Assembly: GCA_030429975.1 (NCBI GenBank)
Contig: JAUIGB010000002.1
Location: forward strand, 1-64,000
Length of the DNA stretch: 64,000 nucleotides
Reading direction: 5' to 3'
Source: a bacterium
Lineage (GTDB): Bacteria > Patescibacteriota > Saccharimonadia > Saccharimonadales > Saccharimonadaceae
This document shows positions 7,135 through 15,438 of this stretch, one piece after another. The stretch's first letter is position 1. Every line of letters begins with the position of its first letter. A model generated the notes under the pieces. That model did no database searches. It had not been told where the DNA came from and saw only the letters and a program-made list of their open reading frames with translations. Both the position numbers and the translations under genes were made by a program.

Positions 7135-9254
7135 GATATAAGCTCTAACCGAGCGTATTCAGCGTTCAATTTTTTTACACCACCATTATCAAACTTAATA
7201 GTCACGGCCATGCCATCTACTTCCGTGATTTCGCCCTCGCCAAATGCCGATGTCCTCACACGATTTCCTGGTATAAATGGCAATTCATCACTGACAAAAT
7301 CATCGATAGCGTCATCCAGTCCATACGCAGGCTGGTCGATTGCAGCGACTTGATTGCCCATGTCGTCGATAAAGCGTGATACTTCGTTATAGCCACGTTG
7401 ACCGAATTGCAAGCGACTACGAGCATATACTAAGTGAAGTTCTTCGCGGGCGCGGGTCATGCCAACATAACAAAGACGCCTTTCCTCCTCGAGCTCGGAC
7501 GGACCAGCATCATAAACTCGGCTGTGCGGAAATATACCTTCCTCTAGACCGACGATAAAAACTACCGGAAACTCCAATCCCTTGGCTGCATGCATCGTCA
7601 TCAACGTCACCTTGTCATCGCCCGCCGATTGATCAGCGCTTGATATCAGTGCGGCTTCTTCTAAAAATTCGGACAAATCCGCAAATATGCGTACGTCAGA
7701 GATTAGTGATCCGATATTTTCTTCGCGCTCCTCGGCTTGTGGAGTGCCGTCGCGTAGATAATCTCGATAATTAACAAGACTAATCAGTCGCTCAATAATG
7801 TCCGACGGCGGGGCGCCTTCGAGTTGCATGTTTTGTAGCTCTCGGAAATGAGATCCTAATGCAGATAATGATGATTTTGCCCGAGGCGTCAACCCGTCAC
7901 ATTCGTTGACGCCATAAAGGGCGTCGATTACGTTTTTGCCTGTTTCGGCCTGCCAAGTTAGAAATTTTTCGACGCTTTTTGGACCAACGCTCCTAGCGGG
8001 AATATTGACAATGCGACTAAAACTAAGTCTGTCGTTCGGCTGATATATAACACGTAAATAGGCAATAATATCCTTTATTTCCTTGCGATCATAAAATCGA
8101 ACCCCGCCCACTAGCTGATACGGAATCCTTTGCAATCGAAAGGCCCGCTCTAGTGCTGCCGATTGCGAATTCATGCGATATAGCACGGCAAAATCGTGAT
8201 ATTTACGCGCCTTCATCGCTACATGACTGGATATCCTTCCGGCCACTAAACTTGCCTCTTCGGATTCGTCATACGTAGCATGGACCTCTACGGGTGAACC
8301 CTCGCCCAAATCGGTCCATAATTTCTTGTCAGTGCGAACCTTGTTTTTGCTAATCACTGACTGAGCCGCGGACAGAATAGCGTTGGTTGATCTATAATTT
8401 TGTTCTAGTTTTATGACAGTTGCCGACGGATAATCACGTTCAAAATTGAGGATATTGGTAAAATCGGCGCCCCTCCAGCTATAAATCGACTGCCAATCAT
8501 CGCCCACTACGCAGATATTTTGCTCTTTGTTCACCAGATATTTTACGATTTTGTACTGAGCAGCGTTCGTGTCTTGGTACTCGTCAATAAAAATATGCTT
8601 GAACTGCTCTTGCCACTTTTTTCTGATATCGGGCTGTTCGTGCAACAGCCTAACGGTCTCGATTAAGAGATCATCGAAATCGAGCGCGCCAGCTTCTTTT
8701 CGCAATTTTTCGTATCGTTTGTATACTTTAGCGACATCACGAGCGTTGGGATAGTTAGCCGCGCCCTCTAAATCTTCGGGTGTTCGCATTTCGTTTTTTG
8801 CATTACTAATAATACTACTTATAGCGCGCGGTTTTATCTGCTTTGGATCAACCGACAGTTGTTTCATGGCCTGTTTTATCAGGCCCTGCCTATCGTCTTC
8901 GTCATAAATTACGTAGTTTGATTGAACACCAATAGCCTTGCCGTCCTGGCGCAAGATTCGGACGCATATGCCATGAAACGTGCCCATCCATGGCATATAG
9001 CTTCTAGGAATATCGTGGCCCCTATTGCCAGTTAGGCGCCATACTCGTTCGCGTAATTCGCGGGCTGCTTTATTCGTAAACGTTACGGCCAATATTTGAT
9101 TTGGCCAAATAGATTCACTTTGCATTAGATAAGCAATGCGATGCGCGACGGTTTTTGTCTTGCCACTACCAGCACCCGCCAATATCAACAAGGGTCCGGA
9201 AACTTGTTTAACGGCCGACTTTTGGGCCGGGTTTAGTCCCTCCAGAATATCCAT
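7131..9254 (-). CDS. pcrA: ATP-dependent DNA helicase, UvrD/PcrA/Rep family
   Basis: 3'-5' SF1A helicase for repair and replication-fork processing. 707 aa with Walker A AGAGSGKT near residue 30, motif Ia TNKAARELRERV, motif II FIDEYQDTN, motif III VVGDDWQSIYSWRGAD, motif IV EQNYRS, motif V VTLMTMHAAKGLEFPVVFI and motif VI EERRLCYVGMTRARE. The C-terminal Tudor-like tail (GNRVRTSAFGEGEITEVDG) matches PcrA/UvrD proteins that bind RNA polymerase. TATAAT lies 8 nt before the ATG with no SD. Confidence 0.94.
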   Translation of the reverse strand: MDILEGLNPAQKSAVKQVSGPLLILAGAGSGKTKTVAHRIAYLMQSESIWPNQILAVTFTNKAARELRERVWRLTGNRGHDIPRSYMPWMGTFHGICVRILRQDGKAIGVQSNYVIYDEDDRQGLIKQAMKQLSVDPKQIKPRAISSIISNAKNEMRTPEDLEGAANYPNARDVAKVYKRYEKLRKEAGALDFDDLLIETVRLLHEQPDIRKKWQEQFKHIFIDEYQDTNAAQYKIVKYLVNKEQNICVVGDDWQSIYSWRGADFTNILNFERDYPSATVIKLEQNYRSTNAILSAAQSVISKNKVRTDKKLWTDLGEGSPVEVHATYDESEEASLVAGRISSHVAMKARKYHDFAVLYRMNSQSAALERAFRLQRIPYQLVGGVRFYDRKEIKDIIAYLRVIYQPNDRLSFSRIVNIPARSVGPKSVEKFLTWQAETGKNVIDALYGVNECDGLTPRAKSSLSALGSHFRELQNMQLEGAPPSDIIERLISLVNYRDYLRDGTPQAEEREENIGSLISDVRIFADLSEFLEEAALISSADQSAGDDKVTLMTMHAAKGLEFPVVFIVGLEEGIFPHSRVYDAGPSELEEERRLCYVGMTRAREELHLVYARSRLQFGQRGYNEVSRFIDDMGNQVAAIDQPAYGLDDAIDDFVSDELPFIPGNRVRTSAFGEGEITEVDGMAVTIKFDNGGVKKLNAEYARLELIS

Positions 9255-9262
9255 TGTTATCT

Positions 9263-9268
9263 ATTATA
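9263..9268 (-). promoter_or_regulatory. -10 of the helicase gene, near-leaderless
   Basis: TATAAT followed by AGATAACA and ATG on the minus strand. No Shine-Dalgarno is visible. Confidence 0.5.
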
Positions 9269-9274
9269 CAAGAT

Positions 9275-10375
9275 TTATAAGCCCGGACCTAGGACGAAAA
9301 ACGCCGCCACGCCCAAACCAGCGAATACCAAAATGACTACGATAATTGCAACTATTACTAGCCAGCCCGGGCGTTGTTTAGGAGGGTGCTTTATAGACTT
9401 GTGATGCGCGTCTACGTCATAAATACCAGGCTCTTTGGCGTCTTTTGCTTTATTCGCCATGTCGCTTTTTACCTTTTCGGTATCTCCTGATTCAACAGAT
9501 TGCACATCCATTGCCGAAGGCGCCTCCGGAGCTAACGACTCATTAGACTCAAGTTTTGCGAGTTCCGCTTCTTGAGTCGATGGAGCGGTAGGGTCAATTG
9601 GTTTTTGATTATCATCTTTGTTTTCGGTTACTGCTTGTTCGCCGTTAATTGCCCCGGAGTTAGGCATAGCGTCTGTTGCATCGTCTTTCGATTCGGTCAG
9701 ATCCGGAGATGGTTCGGGCATACTATTCGGCATCTGAGTTTGCGGAACTGCAGTTTTATCGCCAACACTAACGTCACTAAGAGGCGACGGAACCGCACCT
9801 GACGTAGCGCCGGGAGCAACCGCACCACCCAGTGGGCGCTTTTCGACTTTTGCATCCGGTATAAATGGCGAATAGCCGGCTGGGTCTATCGTATTATTAA
9901 CAGGTTCAGAAGCAGGGGCTGGCGGAGCCTCCTCTGGATCTGGAGCGGTATTTATGGAGGTATCGTCAATATTCGCCGATCTAGGAGGTACCGCAGGCTG
10001 AGATGGTCGCGTTTCTGGTCTCGGCGCCGGTATGTTTCTCATATCAGACGAAGGATGCATAACGTCCATAAAACGTCCACCGACGGGTTTTTGTGAACTA
10101 GATAGCCCTGACGGAGTCGCTTGTGAACGAGGGTTGCCGTCACCTAGGTTAACGCTCCTCACAGTATCCGTCTCCGGTATACTATTTCCGCCTATTTTCT
10201 TTGCGGCTTGCTCTATCTGCTGAGGAGTAGGCGCTGTCTTTGAATCATCCTTCAAGCTTAGTGTATTCACGGGCTTTTCCTGAGGCACGCCGGAAGTAGC
10301 GGCATCGGCAGCAACTCCGTTGCTCATGATTGAGTTGACGGCTTTGTCTAGCTCATCGAAATCTATGTCGCCCAC
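9275..10375 (-). CDS. tail-anchored, disordered cytoplasmic protein
   Basis: 366 aa. The first 300 or so residues are low-complexity and rich in Pro, Ser, Asp, Glu and Ala, predicted disordered. They are followed by a basic segment (HHKSIKHPPKQRPG) and one C-terminal membrane helix (WLVIVAIIVVILVFAGLGVAAFFVLG), so most of the chain probably faces the cytoplasm. No enzyme motif. It starts at a GTG sharing one base with the tpiA stop, preceded by GGGGAG, so it is translated with the glycolytic genes. Function unknown. Confidence 0.8.
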   Translation of the reverse strand: MGDIDFDELDKAVNSIMSNGVAADAATSGVPQEKPVNTLSLKDDSKTAPTPQQIEQAAKKIGGNSIPETDTVRSVNLGDGNPRSQATPSGLSSSQKPVGGRFMDVMHPSSDMRNIPAPRPETRPSQPAVPPRSANIDDTSINTAPDPEEAPPAPASEPVNNTIDPAGYSPFIPDAKVEKRPLGGAVAPGATSGAVPSPLSDVSVGDKTAVPQTQMPNSMPEPSPDLTESKDDATDAMPNSGAINGEQAVTENKDDNQKPIDPTAPSTQEAELAKLESNESLAPEAPSAMDVQSVESGDTEKVKSDMANKAKDAKEPGIYDVDAHHKSIKHPPKQRPGWLVIVAIIVVILVFAGLGVAAFFVLGPGL

Positions 10376-11169
10376 TATTTCTCCCCTGACTCGTGAGCAA
10401 TCTCGACAATAGCCGTGAATTCATGGTGTTTTAGGCTGGCGCCGCCGATTAGTAACCCGTCCACCCCGTCAACTGACAAAAATGACGCGGCATTGGAACT
10501 GTTGGTACTGCCACCATACAGGACTCTTACCTCTTTGCTAGCTTTTTGACCATATAGGTGTTCTATTTGGCTACGTATGGCTTTGACGGCTTTTTTTAAA
10601 TCGTCAGGAGTTGGTACTGCATGTTCTGCGAAATTACTGCCATTGCTCAATGCCCAAACTGGTTCGTAGGCTATAGTAACATTAGCCATCTCGTCACTCG
10701 TAACATTTGCCAGTCCTGCTAATAACTGATCGTGAAGCACGTCTAATGCTTCGCCCGCTGCTTTTTCGTGCGCGGTTTCACCAATACAAATTATTGGCTT
10801 GATATTATTACGAAGCGCAGCCTGTACCTTGCTACGAATCTCTTTCTGATGTTCATGAAAGACGTGTCGTCTCTCGCTATGACCGACAATCGCGTAATCT
10901 ACGAGGCCCCTCAGTTGTGAGGCCGAGACTTCGCCGGTATAGGCACCATGATCTCTCCAGTAAAAGTTTTGTGCGGCTAACTTGAATTTACGCCTGTCTA
11001 GCTGCAAACTAATGGGCTGTAACGCAAGCAACGTAGGAGCCACTACCACTTCAACATTGTGATGACCCTGTATTTTTTCATTCAACTGATGTATATATAA
11101 ACTCGCCTCATGTACGTTGAGGTTCATTTTCCAGTTACCGACAATTAATTTCTTACGCATCTCGCTCAT
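10375..11169 (-). CDS. tpiA: triosephosphate isomerase
   Basis: Interconverts DHAP and glyceraldehyde-3-P. 264 aa. VGNWKMNL holds the catalytic Asn/Lys, IVGHSERR the catalytic His, AYEPVWALSNG the catalytic Glu, and LYGGSTNSSNAASF the phosphate-binding loop. The usual loop-6 hinge after YEPVWA (IGTG) reads LSNG here, a variation in the active-site lid. Third gene of the pyk-pgk-tpiA run; start about 22 bp after pgk, with only a weak AGAAAG SD. Confidence 0.94.
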   Translation of the reverse strand: MSEMRKKLIVGNWKMNLNVHEASLYIHQLNEKIQGHHNVEVVVAPTLLALQPISLQLDRRKFKLAAQNFYWRDHGAYTGEVSASQLRGLVDYAIVGHSERRHVFHEHQKEIRSKVQAALRNNIKPIICIGETAHEKAAGEALDVLHDQLLAGLANVTSDEMANVTIAYEPVWALSNGSNFAEHAVPTPDDLKKAVKAIRSQIEHLYGQKASKEVRVLYGGSTNSSNAASFLSVDGVDGLLIGGASLKHHEFTAIVEIAHESGEK

Positions 11170-11191
11170 GCTTTCTAGTGATTAGTTTATC

Positions 11192-12430
11192 TTATTTGCC
11201 CCTGTCTAGCAAACATTCGACGCCCGGTAGTTTTTTACCAGACATCAAATCCAGGCTAGCACCGCCTCCGGTCGATACATGAGAGAAGCTTTTGCCCTCT
11301 TTGGCGTCCCATTTCAGCACGAAATCCGCCGTATCACCACCGCCTACAATTGACTGTATTTCGGGGCGAGTCGCCATAGCTAGGGCAACGCGCGCCGAAC
11401 CATGAGCGAACTCATCCAATTCGCTCATACCCAAAGGTCCGTTCCATATAACGGTCTTTGCATTCGATATTATCGACGTGTATTTTTCGATTGATTCGTC
11501 GCCAATGTCAAGCGCCATTTCGTCGGATTTTATTTTATCTAAATGTTGATTATGTCGCTTCGCATTTTCTTTTACTTCCGTAGTAACGGCTAGGTCAATT
11601 GGCAGGACCAAAAATTCGTCGACCTTGTCACCCACTTTTTTACGAGCGGCTTCATAAATACTATCCAGAGTCGATTTTTGACCTTCTTCAACCTTGCTGG
11701 CACCCATGTGCACGCCCTTGTAATCCAAGAAGGTGTTCGCCATGGCGCCCCCAACTAGTATCGTGTCAGCGATTTCAACGAATCTTTCGACGACTTTTAT
11801 CTTGTCGCTGACTTTCGCTCCGCCCAATATCGCTACTAGGGGCTTTTTGGGATCTTCCATCGCTCCATTGATTACTTCGTACTCTCTTTCGATGAGTAAT
11901 CCAGCGACGCTAGGCAAAAATTCCGTAATCGCGCGCGTACTAGAATGTGCGCGATGAACCACGCCAAATGCGTCCTGCACGAAATAATCTGCCTGGGCAG
12001 CATGTGCGATTTCCTCGGCGTATTCTTCGCTGTCCTCCTCTTCGCGTTTGTCAAAACGGACGTTCTGAAACATAACTATGCTACCCTGCGGGGCATTGCG
12101 AACAGCTTGATATGCAGCGTCTCCAGCCGTGTCGTCCACGAAGATAACCTTTCGCTTCAGCAATTCTTCTAGTCGCTTGGCCGCGGGCTCTAGACTGCAC
12201 GATAAATCATGACCCTCTGGTCTACCTAGATGGCTCATTAACACTAACGAACAGCCTTTGTCCAAAAGATATTCCAGGGTAGGTATGCTTGCCCGTATAC
12301 GCAGGTCATCGCTCACCTTGCCGTCGCGTAGTGGCACGTTATAATCAACCCTCAATAGGACTCGATGGTGCTTACCGTGACCGAGAGGCAAATCATGTAT
12401 TGTTTGTTTAAAGAATCCCACCTTTGTCAT
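11192..12430 (-). CDS. pgk: phosphoglycerate kinase
   Basis: Transfers phosphate from 1,3-bisphosphoglycerate to ADP. 412 aa. N-terminal VLLRVDYNVPL and MSHLGRPEG, central ILGGAKVSDKI, hinge VIWNGPLG, and C-terminal GGGDTADF with STGGGASLDLM for the nucleotide site. The start is 5 bp after the pyk stop, yet an extended -10 (TGCTAGAAT) lies 7 nt upstream of the ATG, so it can also be made from its own leaderless message. Confidence 0.95.
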   Translation of the reverse strand: MTKVGFFKQTIHDLPLGHGKHHRVLLRVDYNVPLRDGKVSDDLRIRASIPTLEYLLDKGCSLVLMSHLGRPEGHDLSCSLEPAAKRLEELLKRKVIFVDDTAGDAAYQAVRNAPQGSIVMFQNVRFDKREEEDSEEYAEEIAHAAQADYFVQDAFGVVHRAHSSTRAITEFLPSVAGLLIEREYEVINGAMEDPKKPLVAILGGAKVSDKIKVVERFVEIADTILVGGAMANTFLDYKGVHMGASKVEEGQKSTLDSIYEAARKKVGDKVDEFLVLPIDLAVTTEVKENAKRHNQHLDKIKSDEMALDIGDESIEKYTSIISNAKTVIWNGPLGMSELDEFAHGSARVALAMATRPEIQSIVGGGDTADFVLKWDAKEGKSFSHVSTGGGASLDLMSGKKLPGVECLLDRGK

Positions 12431-12435
12431 ATGTT

Positions 12436-13857
12436 TTATTCTAGCATATGCACTTTTATAGTGTCAGTACCGCCAGTAAGCCCCGGCTTTCGTCCGCTGA
12501 CAATTACGACCGAGGTATTCTTATCTTGACCCAAAAAGCCATCTGATTTCAAATGATTCGCTAGGTCTACCCCTGCTTTTTCACCATCGGGTCTGACGAA
12601 TGATTTGTTCGCATAGCTCAAAGCCAATTGCTGCGCCGAACGTTTTTCGCTAGTCACGCTAATTATCGGTAAAACCGGTCGATTGGCCGCGATATTCACG
12701 GCAGTCGCGCCCGATCTAGTCTCGGCTATTATAGCTACTGCTTCTATTTTTTCCGCCAGCTCTACGGCAACCTGACTTATAGCGTCACGAGCAGATCTTT
12801 TACCAGGAACTATGTCTTTCATGGGCGCCACGGGTGCGTGCTCTTGCGTATACATAATTATCTTTTTCATAGCCGCAATCGACTCTATGGGATAATTGCC
12901 GTTCGCCGTTTCATCACTCAGCATAACCGCGTCGGAGCCTAGAATTACAGCCGTTGCTATATCGCTAGCCTCAGCACGAGTTGGCTCCGGAGAATCAACC
13001 ATGCTCGCCAATAGTTGCGTGGCAACTATAGATAGTTTGCCGTACTTACGACACAATGCAATTATCTTGCGTTGAACTATAGGTACAATTTCCGCGCCCA
13101 CTTCGACGGCCAAGTCGCCCCTAGCGACCATGACGCCATCGCTGGCTTTTACGATTTTTTCCAGTTCATCGTCTTTTATAGCGGCTTTGGTTTCTACTTT
13201 CGCGATAATTTGAGCAGTAGAATCGTGGCTAACCAATAACTGGCGAAGCGTAAGTATGTCGTCAGCAGATTGAACGAAGCTAAGGGCAACATAGTCGATG
13301 TCTTTCTTTGAACCCCATTCGATATCTTTTAAATCCTTGTCAGTCAATATATCGCCACCAAAATCTGTTTCGGGCAGATTAATGCCCTTGCGACTCATCA
13401 GTACGCCGTCGTTCTCAACCCTTACAATGACCGACTTGTCGTCGCGAACATCCGTGACCGTGGTCTTTACCTTGCCATCAAATATATATACCGGCTCGCC
13501 TATTTTTACCTTTTCGGATAAATCATACTGCACGGGAATTCGTAGACCGCCTTCGTGTTCTATGCCGTATTGCAGAGCCAATTCGTCACCTGTATGTACT
13601 TCTAGCTGTTGTTTTAGATTGCCCAGTCGTATTTTTGGGCCCTGAAGATCCTGTACGATCGCTACTGGCTTTAGCCTTTTCCAGCTAGCCTCGCGAACCC
13701 AGCCTATCTGCCTGTCTACGTCATCATACTTTGCGTGGCTAAAATTGAACCGAAAGCCATTCACGCCGGCATCCAGCATTTTACCTATCATCTCTGGACT
13801 ATCTACTGGCGGACCAACACTTGCTAATATTTTTGTTCTTTTGAAAATAATGCTCAC
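12436..13857 (-). CDS. pyk: pyruvate kinase
   Basis: PEP + ADP to pyruvate + ATP. 473 aa. N-terminal TKILASVGP, FRFNFSHAKYDD, the B-domain inserted between about residues 70 and 165, K/E/D catalytic residues in SFVQSADDI, IIAKVETKAAI and MVARGDLAVEVG, then EASDIATAVILGSDAVMLSDETANG, and a C-terminal allosteric-type domain. It starts at a GTG 7 nt after TATACT with no SD, the head of the glycolytic run. Confidence 0.95.
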   Translation of the reverse strand: MSIIFKRTKILASVGPPVDSPEMIGKMLDAGVNGFRFNFSHAKYDDVDRQIGWVREASWKRLKPVAIVQDLQGPKIRLGNLKQQLEVHTGDELALQYGIEHEGGLRIPVQYDLSEKVKIGEPVYIFDGKVKTTVTDVRDDKSVIVRVENDGVLMSRKGINLPETDFGGDILTDKDLKDIEWGSKKDIDYVALSFVQSADDILTLRQLLVSHDSTAQIIAKVETKAAIKDDELEKIVKASDGVMVARGDLAVEVGAEIVPIVQRKIIALCRKYGKLSIVATQLLASMVDSPEPTRAEASDIATAVILGSDAVMLSDETANGNYPIESIAAMKKIIMYTQEHAPVAPMKDIVPGKRSARDAISQVAVELAEKIEAVAIIAETRSGATAVNIAANRPVLPIISVTSEKRSAQQLALSYANKSFVRPDGEKAGVDLANHLKSDGFLGQDKNTSVVIVSGRKPGLTGGTDTIKVHMLE

Positions 13858-13864
13858 TATACCT

Positions 13865-13870
13865 AGTATA
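13865..13870 (-). promoter_or_regulatory. -10 of pyk, leaderless GTG start
   Basis: TATACT, AGGTATA, GTG on the minus strand; the predicted +1 falls at the start codon. Confidence 0.5.
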
Positions 13871-13912
13871 CATATTTAACCCTTAAACCCGAACTGTTTA
13901 CTAATGAAAAGC

Positions 13913-13952
13913 GGTCCCGTTCGCATGGGATTTAATCCATACGAACGGGACC
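13913..13952. terminator. GC-rich hairpin after the AMIN-like lipoprotein gene
   Basis: Arms of 16 bp (GGTCCCGTTCGCATGG and its near-complement with one C-A mismatch) around an 8-nt loop. It lies about 20 bp downstream of the lipoprotein stop and just before the pyk promoter. It has no strong T-run on the minus side. Confidence 0.65.
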
Positions 13953-13973
13953 TGTTGTTGGTTGCTCTCCTGA

Positions 13974-14732
13974 TCAGTCGGCGAACCGCACCACTACCGC
14001 CGTCTTTCCGTCGTCATAGCTGTGAAACTCGACGGCGAAATCGCGCTTTCTATCCACGCCAATACCGAAGGTGAACTGGTTTTCCTGCTCGCCAGCTCCG
14101 ACCACCTCGCGCACATGACGCAGGGTCTCTCCGGGCGTGCGCCGATATTGGTAGGCGTTTACCGTGTCGACATGGCCTTCGTGATGAAAGTTGTATTCGG
14201 CCGCGCGAGCACGTACCGTGACCTGCAAGAAAGCGTCACCCTTGATTGAAACCTCGTTACCGGAGCCTTCCTGATAGACCGCGTCGGCGACGTAGCCAGC
14301 CGTGAACCACGGTCGATCATTGTGCCTCCAGTCATTCAGGTTGGTATCGATAATGAACTCGACAGTGTCATAGTCGTGACACTCGCCGCGCCAGATTCGC
14401 ACATCCACTAGCGGAGCGTCAACCGACGGTTGTCTATTCGGGTCCGTTTCTTCCAGCAACAGTTCTTGCCAGCTGGGTTCGTCACGATCCGTATTCCAAC
14501 CGCTCGTGTCCAGACCAGGGCTACACACCGGTGCCAACGGCACTATAGTTCTCGCCGTTTCGCTAGGACGCGGAAACTCTGTACTGGTTGCTGGCCCCTG
14601 ATTGTCTGGCCGGCCAGTCACGGTTGTCGTCTCGGTCTCTGTTGTCACCGTTGGCGGTGAATTGGACGTCGAACATGCCGCCATACCGACAGCGAGAATA
14701 GGTGCTACTGCAACCGCAATGTACCTCCTCAT
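13974..14732 (-). CDS. secreted lipoprotein with an AMIN-like domain, GC-rich
   Basis: Signal peptide with lipobox (ILAVGMAAC, Cys about residue 19), a Thr/Ser-rich linker, then from about residue 105 a domain reading LVDVRIWRGECHDYDTVEFI, a Gly-Ser-Gly turn (EGSGNEVSIKGDAFLQV) and a C-terminal VGIDRKRDF-like strand with an Asp pair. This pattern resembles the AMIN-like domain of actinobacterial lipoproteins (family by memory, not searched). Codons end mostly in C/G, unlike the adjacent pyk. SD AGAAAGGA. Probably anchored on the outer face of the membrane; transfer from an actinobacterium is inferred. Confidence 0.7.
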   Translation of the reverse strand: MRRYIAVAVAPILAVGMAACSTSNSPPTVTTETETTTVTGRPDNQGPATSTEFPRPSETARTIVPLAPVCSPGLDTSGWNTDRDEPSWQELLLEETDPNRQPSVDAPLVDVRIWRGECHDYDTVEFIIDTNLNDWRHNDRPWFTAGYVADAVYQEGSGNEVSIKGDAFLQVTVRARAAEYNFHHEGHVDTVNAYQYRRTPGETLRHVREVVGAGEQENQFTFGIGVDRKRDFAVEFHSYDDGKTAVVVRFAD

Positions 14733-14768
14733 GATTTCCTTTCTGGTAGTCTTTGAGAATCGAGATAT

Positions 14769-14796
14769 ATTATATCATATTCAACAGTGTTAACAA
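14769..14796 (-). promoter_or_regulatory. promoter of the AMIN-like lipoprotein gene
   Basis: On the minus strand TTGTTA, 16 bp, then TATAAT preceded by TG (extended). A leader of about 30 nt with an SD follows, in contrast to the leaderless housekeeping genes. Confidence 0.55.
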
Positions 14797-14854
14797 TACC
14801 ACCAACAGGGGTAGACAATACGTACTGATTCTGATATATTGGGTCAAGCTATAC

Positions 14855-14929
14855 GGTCCCTTCGTCTAGTGGTTAGGACACCAGGTTTTCATCCTGGCAA
14901 CACGGGTTCGACTCCCGTAGGGATCACCA
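14855..14929 (+). tRNA. tRNA-Glu (TTC), CCA encoded
   Basis: Acceptor GGTCCCT pairs with AGGGATC (one G-U), anticodon stem CCAGG/CCTGG with loop TTTTCAT giving anticodon TTC, T-arm CGGGTTCGACTCCCG, discriminator A and genomic CCA at 14927-14929. Confidence 0.95.
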
Positions 14930-14968
14930 TAGAAATAACCCCATCTATTATGGGGTTATTTCTATGGT
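14926..14968. terminator. perfect 19-bp hairpin starting at the tRNA-Glu 3' end
   Basis: The 5' arm begins with the discriminator and CCA of the tRNA (ACCATAGAAATAACCCCAT), loop CTATT, and the exact complement follows. It is A-rich on one arm and T-rich on the other, so it can act as a terminator in either direction; it would pair the tRNA CCA end in the precursor. Confidence 0.7.
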
Positions 14969-15134
14969 GCACGCTATAGCGTGGTCGAACCCGAATGCGG
15001 TTCGCACTCTGTCAAATCTTTGATTTGCACAGAGTATAGCCTATGTTATAGCTAGAATAGTTATAACATAGAAGCGTTCTCCCGTAGGTGTTAGGTAGCC
15101 ACCTTGTATTTTTTATGTTTTGATTGCATAAGCA
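14969..15134. repeat. degenerate tRNA-Glu copies and hairpin-rich spacer, no gene
   Basis: The trailer hairpin continues into an imperfect inverted copy of the tRNA T-arm: GTCGAACCCG at about 14983 is the exact complement of bases in the tRNA T-arm. CTCCCGTAGG at 15079-15088 repeats tRNA bases 14912-14921 directly. Between them are a hairpin with ACTCTGT/ACAGAGT arms and one with CTATGTTATA/TATAACATAG arms. I see no ORF here. Confidence 0.5.
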
Positions 15135-15163
15135 TTGACTTTTTTACGATTTTGTGATAGTAT
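15135..15163 (+). promoter_or_regulatory. promoter for the structured leader and lipoprotein
   Basis: TTGACT, 17-bp spacer, TAGTAT. Transcription would start near 15170, giving a leader of about 270 nt before the ATG at 15439. Confidence 0.6.
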
Positions 15164-15167
15164 AGTT

Positions 15168-15438
15168 AGTGAAAGTGAGGTGGTAGACCCCTGATGGCGG
15201 TCTTAGCTTTACTGTGGAAACTTAAAAATCAGGTTATGTCTAGTTTGTAAAAACTAGAGCAGGTACATCTAATGGTGTATCTGTTAGCGCAAAGTATATG
15301 CATTTCTCCTGACCTAGTTAGGGCAGCATGCCTCGTCACGTTCGCGTGGCCAGACATGCTGCTCTACCGCCATGGGGAGCAGTGCCGTAGGGAGTTAGCT
15401 CGCTACGGCGAGCCCCATGAGATAGGAAAGGAGCCATC
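15168..15438 (+). ncRNA. long structured 5' leader or small RNA
   Basis: A chain of stems can be drawn: AGACC/GGTCT; CTAGTTT/AAACTAG; GTACATC/GGTGTATC (with G-U); a larger GC-rich stem GGCAGCATG/CATGCTGC closed by a TTCG tetraloop region; and a nested stem in which CATGGGG pairs with CCCCATG around GCCGTAG/CTACGGC. The last stem ends 12 nt before the SD. It does not fit tmRNA, 6S, SRP or RNase P signatures. It could be a regulatory leader or an independent RNA. Confidence 0.5.
15225..15298 (+). repeat. left inverted repeat of the lipoprotein cassette
   Basis: Contains AAAATCAGGTTATGTC (15225-15240) and TTAGCGCAAAGTATA (15284-15298). Both recur as exact reverse complements in the same outer-inner order at 16673-16721. 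Confidence 0.75.

Noticed and set aside
15168-15438. tmRNA, 6S RNA or RNase P RNA
   Set aside because: No tRNA-like ends, no RNase P core motifs and no long central bubble; kept only as an unclassified structured leader.
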